Below, one piece after another: positions 24,718-32,416 of a DNA stretch of 64,000 nt; position 1 is the first letter of the stretch, and each line of letters opens with the position of its first letter. The notes beneath the pieces are model-generated. The model worked only from the letters and a program-made list of their open reading frames with translations, ran no database searches and was not told the DNA's origin. The DNA comes from Nocardiopsis gilva YIM 90087 (lineage in GTDB: Bacteria; Actinomycetota; Actinomycetes; Streptosporangiales; Streptosporangiaceae), in NCBI RefSeq assembly GCF_002263495.1, contig NZ_CP022753.1:1550001-1614000 (forward strand). Direction: 5' to 3'. The position numbers and the translations under genes are program-made.

Positions 24718-25515
24718 ATGACCTCTCTCAACGCTCTCACCCGAACCGAGCGCACGTCTGTCCCCTCAACCCCCGCAACGAACCACTCACTCGCCGACGA
24801 CTCCACACTGGTCGGGCTTGTCGCCGCCCAGACCAGGCTCGCCCGAATCGCGGCCCAGCAGTGCGGATGTGTGACCACCGAGCAGGTGTACCGGTCGGGC
24901 CTCGGCCGGCGGCGGCTCGTCATCATGCTCGAAGAGGGCCACCTGATCCGCCGCTATGTCGGCGTGTACCAGGTGACGATGCCCCTCGCGCAGGTCGCGG
25001 GCGACCCGCGCCTGGCCGTTCCCGGCCTGGCGCGAGAGGTCATGGCGGCGCAGCTCGCGCTCGGCCGGTACTCCTGCGCCTATCTGGACACCGCGGCGCG
25101 GCTGCACGGCCTGCGCGGACCCCTGCGGTGGGAAGATTCGGTGGACATGGCCACCCGGCCCAGGAGCCGCGCTCGGCGCCCAACGCCGCCGCTGCGCGTC
25201 CACTACCGGTGGGTCGGGGCGAAGGACCTCGTCGTCAAGGGGCCGTTGCGCCTGACCACGGTGCGCCGTACTCTCGCCGATCTCTCCACGACGGCTCCGC
25301 GCGAGGAGTTCGTGTCCATGGTCGAGGCCGCGCGGCGCGGGGATCTGATCAGCGCGGCGGACGCGTCCCGGTTCCTGCACCTGCCGGACATAGCCGAGCG
25401 GGGCGCGGCGCTGGGCCGCACCCCGCTCGATCAGTCCTCACCGGCGAGCGGTGGTGATAGGGAGGATCCGTCCTACCCGACGGGGGTGATCCGGCCCGAG
25501 CCGCCCTCCGGGTAG
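24718..25515 (+). CDS. AbiEi-type antitoxin-domain protein
   Basis: About 265 residues. The N-terminal winged-helix is of the type IV antitoxin AbiEi kind (RIAAQQCGCVTTEQVYRSGL, then RRRLVIMLEEGHLIRRYVGV followed by YQV). The middle part (AAQLALGRYSCAYLDTAARL, WVGAKDLVVKGPLRLTTVRR, TLADL) follows the actinobacterial AbiEi-like family that often has no partner. No AbiEii nucleotidyltransferase toxin is adjacent. The start is ATG 24718; upstream frame lacks coding character. Its last 43 bases overlap the 3' end of the convergent 5'-nucleotidase gene. Confidence 0.75.
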   Translation: MTSLNALTRTERTSVPSTPATNHSLADDSTLVGLVAAQTRLARIAAQQCGCVTTEQVYRSGLGRRRLVIMLEEGHLIRRYVGVYQVTMPLAQVAGDPRLAVPGLAREVMAAQLALGRYSCAYLDTAARLHGLRGPLRWEDSVDMATRPRSRARRPTPPLRVHYRWVGAKDLVVKGPLRLTTVRRTLADLSTTAPREEFVSMVEAARRGDLISAADASRFLHLPDIAERGAALGRTPLDQSSPASGGDREDPSYPTGVIRPEPPSG

Positions 25516-27329
25516 TCAGCGGCGGTCACTTGGCCGCCGAGGTCCTTGGTGAGGTAGTCGAACAGTGCGGTCTGGTAGTTCGCTCCCACCACGGTGTAGT
25601 CGGCACCGCGGAACGGCCACTGGTCGCCGCCGCGCGCGGAGAAGTCGATGGTGGCCACGGTGATCGGCGGACCGTCCACGACCTCGCCGTCGGAGACGAT
25701 GACGGTGCCATCGTGCAGGACGAGGTCGCGCACCCGCTCGCCCCCCTGCAGGACATTGCCGTCGTCGTCCACCTGCTGTGCGGTCCGTGCGGCGTCATAG
25801 GTGAAGTCCATCCCGGCGACCTGGGCGAACCGGCCGTCGGCGGCGGGCATCGAGGAGACGCCGTTCTCCAGCAGCTCCTTGATCTGCGCGCGCGGGAGGT
25901 CGGGGACGACCACCACCTGGTTGGGGAAGGGGGCGATCGTGTAGGTGTCGAGCTCGGAGACCTTTCCGGGGCCGATCACCGAGTTGTTCCTGATCCCGCC
26001 GCCGTTCTGCAGCGCGATCTGCGGCTCGGGCACGCCGTACGTGGCGGCGTTGGCCCGACCGGTGGCGAGCAGCGCGTCGGCCAGCAGGTTGCCGAGGTTG
26101 GTCTCTCCGGTCCGCACGCCCGGGTCGCGCCGCCCGTCCAGGCCGACGTCGGTGGTCGCGGCTGTGCTCTCGGCCAGCCCCGCCACGTAGTCTTCGACCG
26201 GCTTATGGACCTCGCTGTACACGTCCGGATCCGGCTCGACGGCGTCGTCACCGACACCGGAGACACGCACCGGGGCCGAGCGGTCGGCCGCCGACGTGAC
26301 CTTGCCCTGCTTATCGAAATTCACGACCAGTCGACCGACGTACTTGTAGTCCGACCCGGCCGTCACGATCGGCACCTCGGTTCCGGTGGAGTCCGCCACC
26401 CAGAGCGGGTACTCCAGCGGCTCACCCGTCTCCGGGTCGTTGGGAACGACATCGTCCGGCACCAGCGGGGTGCCCTCGGAGGCCTGGGTCTCGTGACCGC
26501 CCCCGGCGACCATGACGTCGACGTCGCGCAGCTTTCGGGCGAGCTTCTTGTCCTCGCCGATGCCCTGCAGGTGGGAGATGACGATGATCTTGTCGATGCC
26601 CTGCGTGGTGAGGGCATCGACCTCGTCCTGGACCGCGCCGCGCACATCGGTGTCGACCACGGCGTTGCGCGGGCTGGAGATGGAGGGGAGAAGCGGGGTG
26701 ATCGCGCCGACGATTCCGATCCGCTCGCCGCGCTGCTTGACGACGGTGCTCGGAGCGATCCGGCCCTTCTCCTCCAGCTCGGCCAGACCCGGCTCGCCGG
26801 AGACGTCCATGTTGGACACCAGGAACGGGGCATCTCCCGGGGTCGCCTCGATGAACTCCGCGTAGGTGTCCGGGCCGAGGTCGAACTCGTGGTTGCCCAT
26901 GGAGATCGCGTCGTAGTCGGCGTAGCCGGCGGCGAGCGCGTCGTAGAAGGGAGCGTCCTCCTGCTGGCTGGCCGCGAACTGCGGACCGGAGAGGAACACG
27001 TCACCGGACGAGACCGTGACGACCCCGCGCCGCCGCGCCTCGCCGGGCAGCGCGGCCCTGGGGCTGCGCTCTTCGTCGCGCAGTTGGTGCAGCAGAGAGG
27101 TGAACCGGGCCGCACCGCCGTAGTCGGCGTCGGCCGGGGCACCGAGCAGCTTCGACTCGCCGTCGTTGGAGTGCAGGACGGTCAGGGTGTAGTCGGCCCT
27201 GCCGCGCTCACTTCCGCCGTGGCCCCGCCCCGGAACAGCGCCGGCCGGCGCCACCGATGCGGCAACAAGAGTGGATGCGATCAATAGCGCGCCCGAGGCA
27301 CGCATCAGTGGACGGGAACGTCTCGACAT
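25473..27329 (-). CDS. secreted bifunctional UDP-sugar hydrolase/5'-nucleotidase family enzyme
   Basis: A 618-residue secreted metallophosphatase. A Sec signal peptide covers about residues 1-31 (basic start, then GALLIASTLVAASVAPAGA). The calcineurin-like domain has LTVLHSNDGESKLLGAPAD, SSGDVFLSGP, ISMGNHEFDLG, IVISHLQG and VAGGGHET, the metal ligands of 5'-nucleotidases; HSND replaces the more common HTND. The C-terminal domain has ETNLGNLLADAL, ALQNGGGIRNNSV and SARGGDQWPF for nucleotide binding. It should hydrolyse extracellular nucleotides or related phosphates. ATG 27329 follows GAGAGGA. It is a single gene converging on the AbiEi-like gene. Confidence 0.9.
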   Translation of the reverse strand: MSRRSRPLMRASGALLIASTLVAASVAPAGAVPGRGHGGSERGRADYTLTVLHSNDGESKLLGAPADADYGGAARFTSLLHQLRDEERSPRAALPGEARRRGVVTVSSGDVFLSGPQFAASQQEDAPFYDALAAGYADYDAISMGNHEFDLGPDTYAEFIEATPGDAPFLVSNMDVSGEPGLAELEEKGRIAPSTVVKQRGERIGIVGAITPLLPSISSPRNAVVDTDVRGAVQDEVDALTTQGIDKIIVISHLQGIGEDKKLARKLRDVDVMVAGGGHETQASEGTPLVPDDVVPNDPETGEPLEYPLWVADSTGTEVPIVTAGSDYKYVGRLVVNFDKQGKVTSAADRSAPVRVSGVGDDAVEPDPDVYSEVHKPVEDYVAGLAESTAATTDVGLDGRRDPGVRTGETNLGNLLADALLATGRANAATYGVPEPQIALQNGGGIRNNSVIGPGKVSELDTYTIAPFPNQVVVVPDLPRAQIKELLENGVSSMPAADGRFAQVAGMDFTYDAARTAQQVDDDGNVLQGGERVRDLVLHDGTVIVSDGEVVDGPPITVATIDFSARGGDQWPFRGADYTVVGANYQTALFDYLTKDLGGQVTAADYPEGGSGRITPVG

Positions 27330-27512
27330 GCACGGTTCCTCTCCGGCGGTGGGGGACAGAGGTGGGGCGAAATCGGACAGACACGGACGGGCTCAACCGT
27401 CGAACCCGGGAGGATCATACGGCCCTGGTGTTACGGGATGTGTGACAGTGGTCGACTGAGCGCTGACGCGTTCGTCAGGAATGTTCGTGCATGTCCATAT
27501 GGAGGAATTCGA

Positions 27513-28088
27513 GTGTCCTACCCGGAAGATCAGCCGTCGCGTAAGCAGCCGGGACGTCCGAATCACGCTCTAGAACCGAAGAAAATGCCCGGAACCCTGA
27601 TCGCCGCCCGGATCATGATGTTCATCTTGGGAGGAATCGGTCTCGTACTCGCAGGATCGTCCGCTGTCCTCCTGTGGGGAGCGTCAGCGTCATGGGGAGG
27701 GCGACACGGTTTCTTCTTTCCCCCGCTGTTCTTCCTGGTGCTCTTCCTGGTCACCGTCACCTATGCGGTGACCTGTATCGGCCTCGCGGCGCTGATGGGA
27801 AGAAGGAGGTCACGCTCCCTCTGGATACTGCTCGTGATCCTTCACGGGGGTGTCGCGCTGCTGTTCCTCTGGGGCTGGGCGGGCGGTGAAGGGGCACCCA
27901 GCCTCGCGTTCTTCCCTGTGATGATGGTGTACGGCGTCATCGAACAGAGGTTGGGGCTGCCCTACTTCTTTCCATGGGAGTGGGTGAACGCTGTCGGGGC
28001 GCCCCTGCTCTTCGTGCTTCTCACGGTGGTGGTGCTCGGCCTTTTGTTCGTAAAGCCTTCCCGCGTCTACTACCGCGGTGGCGACTAA
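27513..28088 (+). CDS. four-segment membrane protein of unknown function
   Basis: A 191-residue protein with a Pro/Lys-rich cytoplasmic start (YPEDQPSRKQPGRPNHALEP), then hydrophobic segments ARIMMFILGGIGLVLAGSSA, FLVLFLVTVTYAVTCIGLAA, LWILLVILHGGVALLFLWGW and LLFVLLTVVVLGLLFVKPSR. No family is recognised with confidence. GTG 27513 follows GGAGGAATTCGA, a very good ribosome binding site, which decides the start. It is followed by a 20-base palindrome. Confidence 0.75.
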   Translation: MSYPEDQPSRKQPGRPNHALEPKKMPGTLIAARIMMFILGGIGLVLAGSSAVLLWGASASWGGRHGFFFPPLFFLVLFLVTVTYAVTCIGLAALMGRRRSRSLWILLVILHGGVALLFLWGWAGGEGAPSLAFFPVMMVYGVIEQRLGLPYFFPWEWVNAVGAPLLFVLLTVVVLGLLFVKPSRVYYRGGD

Positions 28089-28092
28089 CCGT

Positions 28093-28112
28093 CGTGGCCG
28101 CATGCGGCCACG
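28093..28112 (+). terminator. 20-base palindrome after the membrane protein gene
   Basis: GTGGCCGC and GCGGCCAC flank AT and extend by one pair, 4 bases after the stop codon. As RNA it forms an 8-bp stem with a CATG loop and could end transcription in both directions. Confidence 0.6.
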
Positions 28113-28158
28113 TGATATCCCAACCAACGGCGCAGCCCGGATACCGGACCCGCTGTCG

Positions 28159-28506
28159 TCAGGCCAGGTGTTCGATGAACAGGGCGGCCTCGGTCTCGGT
28201 CATGCCGGTCTCGGTGGCGACCAGCCGGACGGCGTCGGCGATGCGGTCTTCGCCTCGCAGGCGCCGGACCCGGTCGGCCAGGCTCATGCCCGGGGCGGGA
28301 GAGCCCGGCACATGGCGGCCTTCGCGCAGCGCGTCGGCGATCGATTTCGCCTCGGACAAGCCCATCCCCGTGTGCTCCCGGAGCACCTTGATCGCGTGGA
28401 TCTGTTTGCCGCGGCGGACCAGCTCACGAGCCTGAGCGACCGCGTCTTCGGTGAGCGGCAGCATGTCTCGCGGGGACTTCGATGAGCGTCCGAACAGTCC
28501 GGCCAT
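28159..28506 (-). CDS. stand-alone ribosomal L7/L12 C-terminal-domain-like protein
   Basis: A 115-residue protein. Residues about 20-60 (AVAQARELVRRGKQIHAIKV, then LREHTGMGLSEAKSIADAL) match the bL12 C-terminal domain, keeping the IxAIKxxRxxTGxGLxEAK core. A second similar half follows: ADRVRRLRGEDRIADAVRLV, then ATETGMTETEAALFIEHL. In bL12 this surface recruits elongation factors. There is no bL12 N-terminal dimerisation domain. Small proteins of this kind occur in actinobacteria without known function. ATG 28506 is chosen; the ribosome binding site is poor. Confidence 0.8.
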   Translation of the reverse strand: MAGLFGRSSKSPRDMLPLTEDAVAQARELVRRGKQIHAIKVLREHTGMGLSEAKSIADALREGRHVPGSPAPGMSLADRVRRLRGEDRIADAVRLVATETGMTETEAALFIEHLA

Positions 28507-28721
28507 GACCACCACCACTAGAAAAGAAGGAAGGGAGAGGGGGATTCTCCCTACTGCGTCGCAGCTTTGACGGCGGAGCCTAACGCATATTCGCGGTACG
28601 GGCATGCCGCGACGCGGCGGGCCGGCGACCCCGCCAGGAATCGGGTGCTGCGCTGGGATGTCATCGGCAGGTGCAACGATGACCGTATCGATGATGATCG
28701 CCGACGAGATGGGGGAACCCG

Positions 28722-29135
28722 GTGACTCCCGAGCAGTTCATCGACATCGCGCTCTGGTTTCCGGAGGCCGTGGAGACCGAGCCGTTCGTGCCGGGCGTCC
28801 CGGTCTACAAGGTCGCGGGCAAGATGTTCGCCCTGCTCATGGACGAAGGCGGGGGCAAGCCGGCCACGGTCAACCTCAAGTGCGACCCCGTCCTGGCGCT
28901 CGAACTCCGCGCCGAATTCCCCGGAGTCACGCCCGGCTATCACATGAACAAGCGGCACTGGAATTCCGTCGTGCTGGACGGCTCGGTCCCGGACGACGAG
29001 GTCGTGGAAATGGTGCGGCACTCCTACGTGCGGGTCGTCAGCGGCCTCCGTCGCGCCGACCGGGACCGTCTGCTCGCGGTCCTGGGGGACGATTCTCCAC
29101 CGATTCCCACTGGTGGAGGGGCGGCGGCTCCCTGA
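28722..29135 (+). CDS. MmcQ/YjbR family protein
   Basis: A 137-residue CyaY-like-fold protein of the MmcQ/YjbR family: TPEQFIDIALWFPEAVETEP, YKVAGKMFALLMDEGGGKPA, VNLKCDPVLALELRAEFPGV, and GYHMNKRHWNSVVLDGSVPD, which is the family signature. They are predicted double-wing DNA-binding proteins without a proven role. The start is GTG 28722 after GGGGGA. It stands alone, 27 bases before the end of the convergent AraC gene. Confidence 0.9.
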   Translation: MTPEQFIDIALWFPEAVETEPFVPGVPVYKVAGKMFALLMDEGGGKPATVNLKCDPVLALELRAEFPGVTPGYHMNKRHWNSVVLDGSVPDDEVVEMVRHSYVRVVSGLRRADRDRLLAVLGDDSPPIPTGGGAAAP

Positions 29136-29166
29136 GACGCTGGACGCGGACGCTGGAACGACCGCC

Positions 29167-30051
29167 TCACCGGTCCGAGCGAGCGGCGCGCAGCGTGCTC
29201 GGCGTGATGCCGAGCTGACGGCGCATGGTGCGCGTCAGGTGGCTCTGGTCGGCGAAGCCGGTGGCCTCGGCGATGTGCGCGATGGGATCGTCGGTCGACT
29301 GCAGGGCGCGGCGTGCCCGGTCCAGCCGTAGCCGCAGCACGTACTGGTGCGGCGACTGCCCGGTGGAGACGCGGAAGGCGCGGGTGAAGTGCGACGCGCT
29401 CAGCCCCGCCACGCTGGCGAGGTCCTCCAGGCGTAGGCGTTCCTGGAGGTTGGCTTCGATGTAGTCCTCCACCCGCGCCATCCTCCGTGGGGACAGTCCG
29501 CCGACCCGCTGCGGGCTGACCGGCCGCTCCGACGACATCCGGAGCACGTGGGCGGCCACGGCTTGGACCAGCGCCTGGGCGTAGAGCGTGTCAGCCGGTT
29601 CGGCCTGCTCGTATTCAGCGACCAGCCGTTCGACCATCATCGCCAGCAGCGGATCACTGAGGTGGAAGTGGGGGACGAGCTCGAATACCCGCCTGGCCCC
29701 GCCCTGCTCGGCCAAGCGTTCGAGCCACGTGGGGTCCAGCGCGACCAGCATCAGCTCGACGTCCTCCTCCCATCGGGGCCGCGATGCCCACCCCGCCGGG
29801 TTGATCAGTGCCTGGCCGCGGTGGAACCGTTCGCGGCACGCTCGGCCGTCGGCGGACCAGCGCAGATGCGTCGACGTACCGGCATGCACGACCAGGACGT
29901 GGGATGCCGGGCCGACCGGTGGCGGCACCGTTGCCGCCTTCCCCGCCGCGCGCTCGACATCGCGTTCGACCACCGCGTGCCCCAGCTCCGCTCCGCTGCC
30001 GGAGAGGTGGACCAGATGAGGCTTGATCAGCGAACCCGACATAACCCCCAT
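29167..30051 (-). CDS. AraC family transcriptional regulator
   Basis: About 294 residues. An N-terminal cupin-like sensor (HVLVVHAGTSTHLRWSADGR, FHRGQALINPAGWASRPRWE) precedes a C-terminal pair of helix-turn-helices: ARVEDYIEANLQERLRLEDL, ASVAGLSASHFTRAFRVSTG, QSPHQYVLRLRLDRARRAL and IAEATGFADQSHLTRTMRRQ. ATG 30051 has AGG upstream with fair spacing; ATG 30042 is an alternative whose GGGGG is too close. It diverges from the SDR gene at 30224, its likely target. Confidence 0.85.
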   Translation of the reverse strand: MGVMSGSLIKPHLVHLSGSGAELGHAVVERDVERAAGKAATVPPPVGPASHVLVVHAGTSTHLRWSADGRACRERFHRGQALINPAGWASRPRWEEDVELMLVALDPTWLERLAEQGGARRVFELVPHFHLSDPLLAMMVERLVAEYEQAEPADTLYAQALVQAVAAHVLRMSSERPVSPQRVGGLSPRRMARVEDYIEANLQERLRLEDLASVAGLSASHFTRAFRVSTGQSPHQYVLRLRLDRARRALQSTDDPIAHIAEATGFADQSHLTRTMRRQLGITPSTLRAARSDR

Positions 30052-30223
30052 TGTGACCTGGTCCGCTTTCGGAGCCAACGGTCGCGGCCGACTCTTTACG
30101 CCTCACCGCCGCCACAGTTGGGGGTCGGATCGTTCTACAACAGCCTGGATATTCAAGATTCTCCCGCCGACGCGGTTCCAGGATGTTCCGTGCACACCGT
30201 GCATACCGCGCAAAGGAGCCAGC

Positions 30224-30980
30224 ATGAGCACGAACCACTCCCTGTCGGGGAAGACGGTCCTGGTCGGTGGCGGAGCGAAGAACCTCGGCGGGCTCATCAG
30301 CCGGACCGTGGCGGGGGACGGCGCCAACGTCGTCGTCCACTACCACTCCGACGGCGCCGCCTCCGACGCGCAGGCGACCGTCGACGCGGTCAAGGCGGCG
30401 GGGGCCAAGGCCCTCGCGGTCCAGGGCGACCTGACCCGCGTCGAGGACGTCGAGCGCCTGTTCACCACCGCCAAGGAACAGTTCGGCGGAATCGACGTCG
30501 CGGTGAACACCGCCGGCATGGTGCTGCGCAAGCCCATCGTGGACACCACCGAAGACGAGTACGACCGGATGGCGGACGTCAACGCCAAAGCCGCGTACTT
30601 CTTCATCCGCGAGGCCGGGCGGCACCTGAACGACGACGGCAAGCTCATCACGATCGTGACCGCGCTGCTCGCCGCCTTCACCGACGGCTACTCCACCTAC
30701 GCCGGAGGCAAGGCACCGGTCGAACACTTCGCCCGGGCCGCCGCCAAGGAGTTCGCTCCCCGGGGCATCTCCGTCAACAACATCGCCCGGGCCGATGGAC
30801 ACCCCGTTCTTCTATGGGCAGGAGACGCCCGAGCGGGTGGAGTTCCACAAATCCCAGGCCCTGCGTAACCAGCTCACCCAGATCGAGGACATCGTCCCGC
30901 TGGTGCGCTTCCTGGCCACGGACGGCTGGTGGATCACCGGTCAGACCATCTTCGCCAACGGCGGCTACACCACCCGATAA
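30224..30980 (+). pseudogene. short-chain dehydrogenase/reductase, frameshifted near 30790
   Basis: From ATG 30224 (behind AAAGGAG) the frame encodes a normal SDR: KTVLVGGGAKNLGGLI (cofactor loop), VNTAGMVLRKPIV, TIVTALLAAFTDGYSTYAGGK (TxxxYxxxK-type active site, Thr in place of the usual Ser start), ISVNNIA. The usual NNIAPGPMDTPF continues only in another frame, open to 30980 with FLATDGWWITGQTIFANGGY at its end. Two missing Cs in the runs at 30786-30796 account exactly for this. With them restored the protein is about 252 residues, normal length. Either decay or an assembly error. Confidence 0.8.
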
Positions 30981-31089
30981 CCGCAGCGGGCCCGGTGCGA
31001 ACGCTCACAGAAGGGGGACCGCACCGGGTCCCGAACGCCCTCGCACGGCAGCGCGCGGGGGGAGTCGCCATATCGGCGGACGTGCCGCC

Positions 31090-32166
31090 TCAGCGCGGTG
31101 ACCACCAGTGCTCGCGGGGCGGCTGAGGCAGCCGGACCGCGACGTCGGTCCACTGTTCGGCGAGAACGCTGCGCACCGTCGCGGTTCTGTCGCCTGCGGC
31201 GCCGACGTTGTTCCGGTTGCGCTGGTGGCCACCGCCTGAAACGTCCTCCCGTGCGAGGAGGATGCGCAGGAGCTCGGCGGAGTCGGGCCGGTCGTCGGGG
31301 TCCTTCGCCATCGCGATGGGGACGAGTTCGTCGAGCCCGGGAGGGAGCCGGTCCAGGTCGGGGTCCTCATGCAGGACGCGCCGGGCGAGTTCGCGCGGGT
31401 GCCCGTGCCCGAACGGGTCGTGCGCCGCCGCCGCGAACGCGATCAGTCCGCCCCACAGGAAGACGTCGGACCGGTCGGTGACGGGCTGGCCCCGGTACTG
31501 CTCCGGACTGATCCAGCCGGGTGTGCCGACCTTGTCGCGCGGCACGCCGCTCCCCGCCTCCGGGCCGGGCAAGGCATCGGGAGAGGGCAGCCGCAGGGCG
31601 CGAAACGCCCGGCGCATGCGGCGGACCCGGACCCAGCGCGTCGCGTCCGCTGCGGTGGACGGGCGGGCGATGCCGAAGTCGAGCACCTTCGGCCCGCTGG
31701 GCGCCATGATGATGTTGCTCGGCTTGAGGTCGCGGTGCACGACCCCCGCCGAATGGATCGCGCGCAGCGCGTCGGCGATGCCGACGGCGAGGGCACGCAC
31801 CATGCCGGGGCGCAGCGGGCCGTGCCGTTCGACGTGGTGGCGCACGGTGGGCCCCGGCGCGTATTCGGTGGCTAGCCAGGGGCGATCCGTCTCCACATCG
31901 GCGCTGATGAACCGGGCCACGCACGGGCTGTTCACCCGTGCCAGCAGCCGGGCCTCGTGCGCGAACTGCTCGCGGAACCGCACGTCGGCGGCGTGCTCCG
32001 CGTGTACCACCTTGATGGCGAGGTACCCCTTCCCCCCGCTGGCCGTGCCCGCGTAGACGGTCCCCATCCCGCCCGCACCGATGCGCCCGACCAGCCGGTA
32101 GCCGCCGACCTCATCCGGGTCGTCCGGCAGCAGTCGTTCGAGCCGCCGAACACCGCGGGCCTTCAT
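31090..32166 (-). CDS. soluble Ser/Thr protein kinase with long activation segment
   Basis: A 358-residue Hanks-type kinase. It shows the P-loop VGRIGAGGMGTVYAG (near 28-42), catalytic Lys in LAIKVV, HRDLKPSNI (near 144), DFGIARPS (near 162) and GTPGWISPEQ (near 214). About 50 residues separate DFG from GTP, some 30 more than usual, and the insert is Arg-rich (WVRVRRMRRAFRALRLPS). There is no membrane segment or extracellular domain; the protein ends about 70 residues after the kinase lobe. ATG 32166 follows GGGAGAGG. The substrate is unknown. Confidence 0.9.
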   Translation of the reverse strand: MKARGVRRLERLLPDDPDEVGGYRLVGRIGAGGMGTVYAGTASGGKGYLAIKVVHAEHAADVRFREQFAHEARLLARVNSPCVARFISADVETDRPWLATEYAPGPTVRHHVERHGPLRPGMVRALAVGIADALRAIHSAGVVHRDLKPSNIIMAPSGPKVLDFGIARPSTAADATRWVRVRRMRRAFRALRLPSPDALPGPEAGSGVPRDKVGTPGWISPEQYRGQPVTDRSDVFLWGGLIAFAAAAHDPFGHGHPRELARRVLHEDPDLDRLPPGLDELVPIAMAKDPDDRPDSAELLRILLAREDVSGGGHQRNRNNVGAAGDRTATVRSVLAEQWTDVAVRLPQPPREHWWSPR

Positions 32167-32416
32167 CGCCTCTCCCGCGCACCGCTCGCGGCACGGGAGG
32201 CCTTGTGCGGACGGCGTACGCACGTCGACGTCGCCGAAGAGGCGCGAGGGGTGCCGCGCCGCTGGAGCGTGACCACGGAAGACCATCCAGTGCAATGGGG
32301 GATGCCTCGGTGCATGGATTCTACGGCGCGATCGCTGTCAGCGGGGCGGCTGTCGCAGAGTGCCCGACCCGCGAGCGAGCCGGGCACACCTCGTCACCTG
32401 CCGGTGATCAGGGACG

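Noticed and set aside
25530-27287. 585-codon open frame on the plus strand
   Set aside because: It is antisense to the 5'-nucleotidase gene, whose signal peptide and metal motifs are clear.
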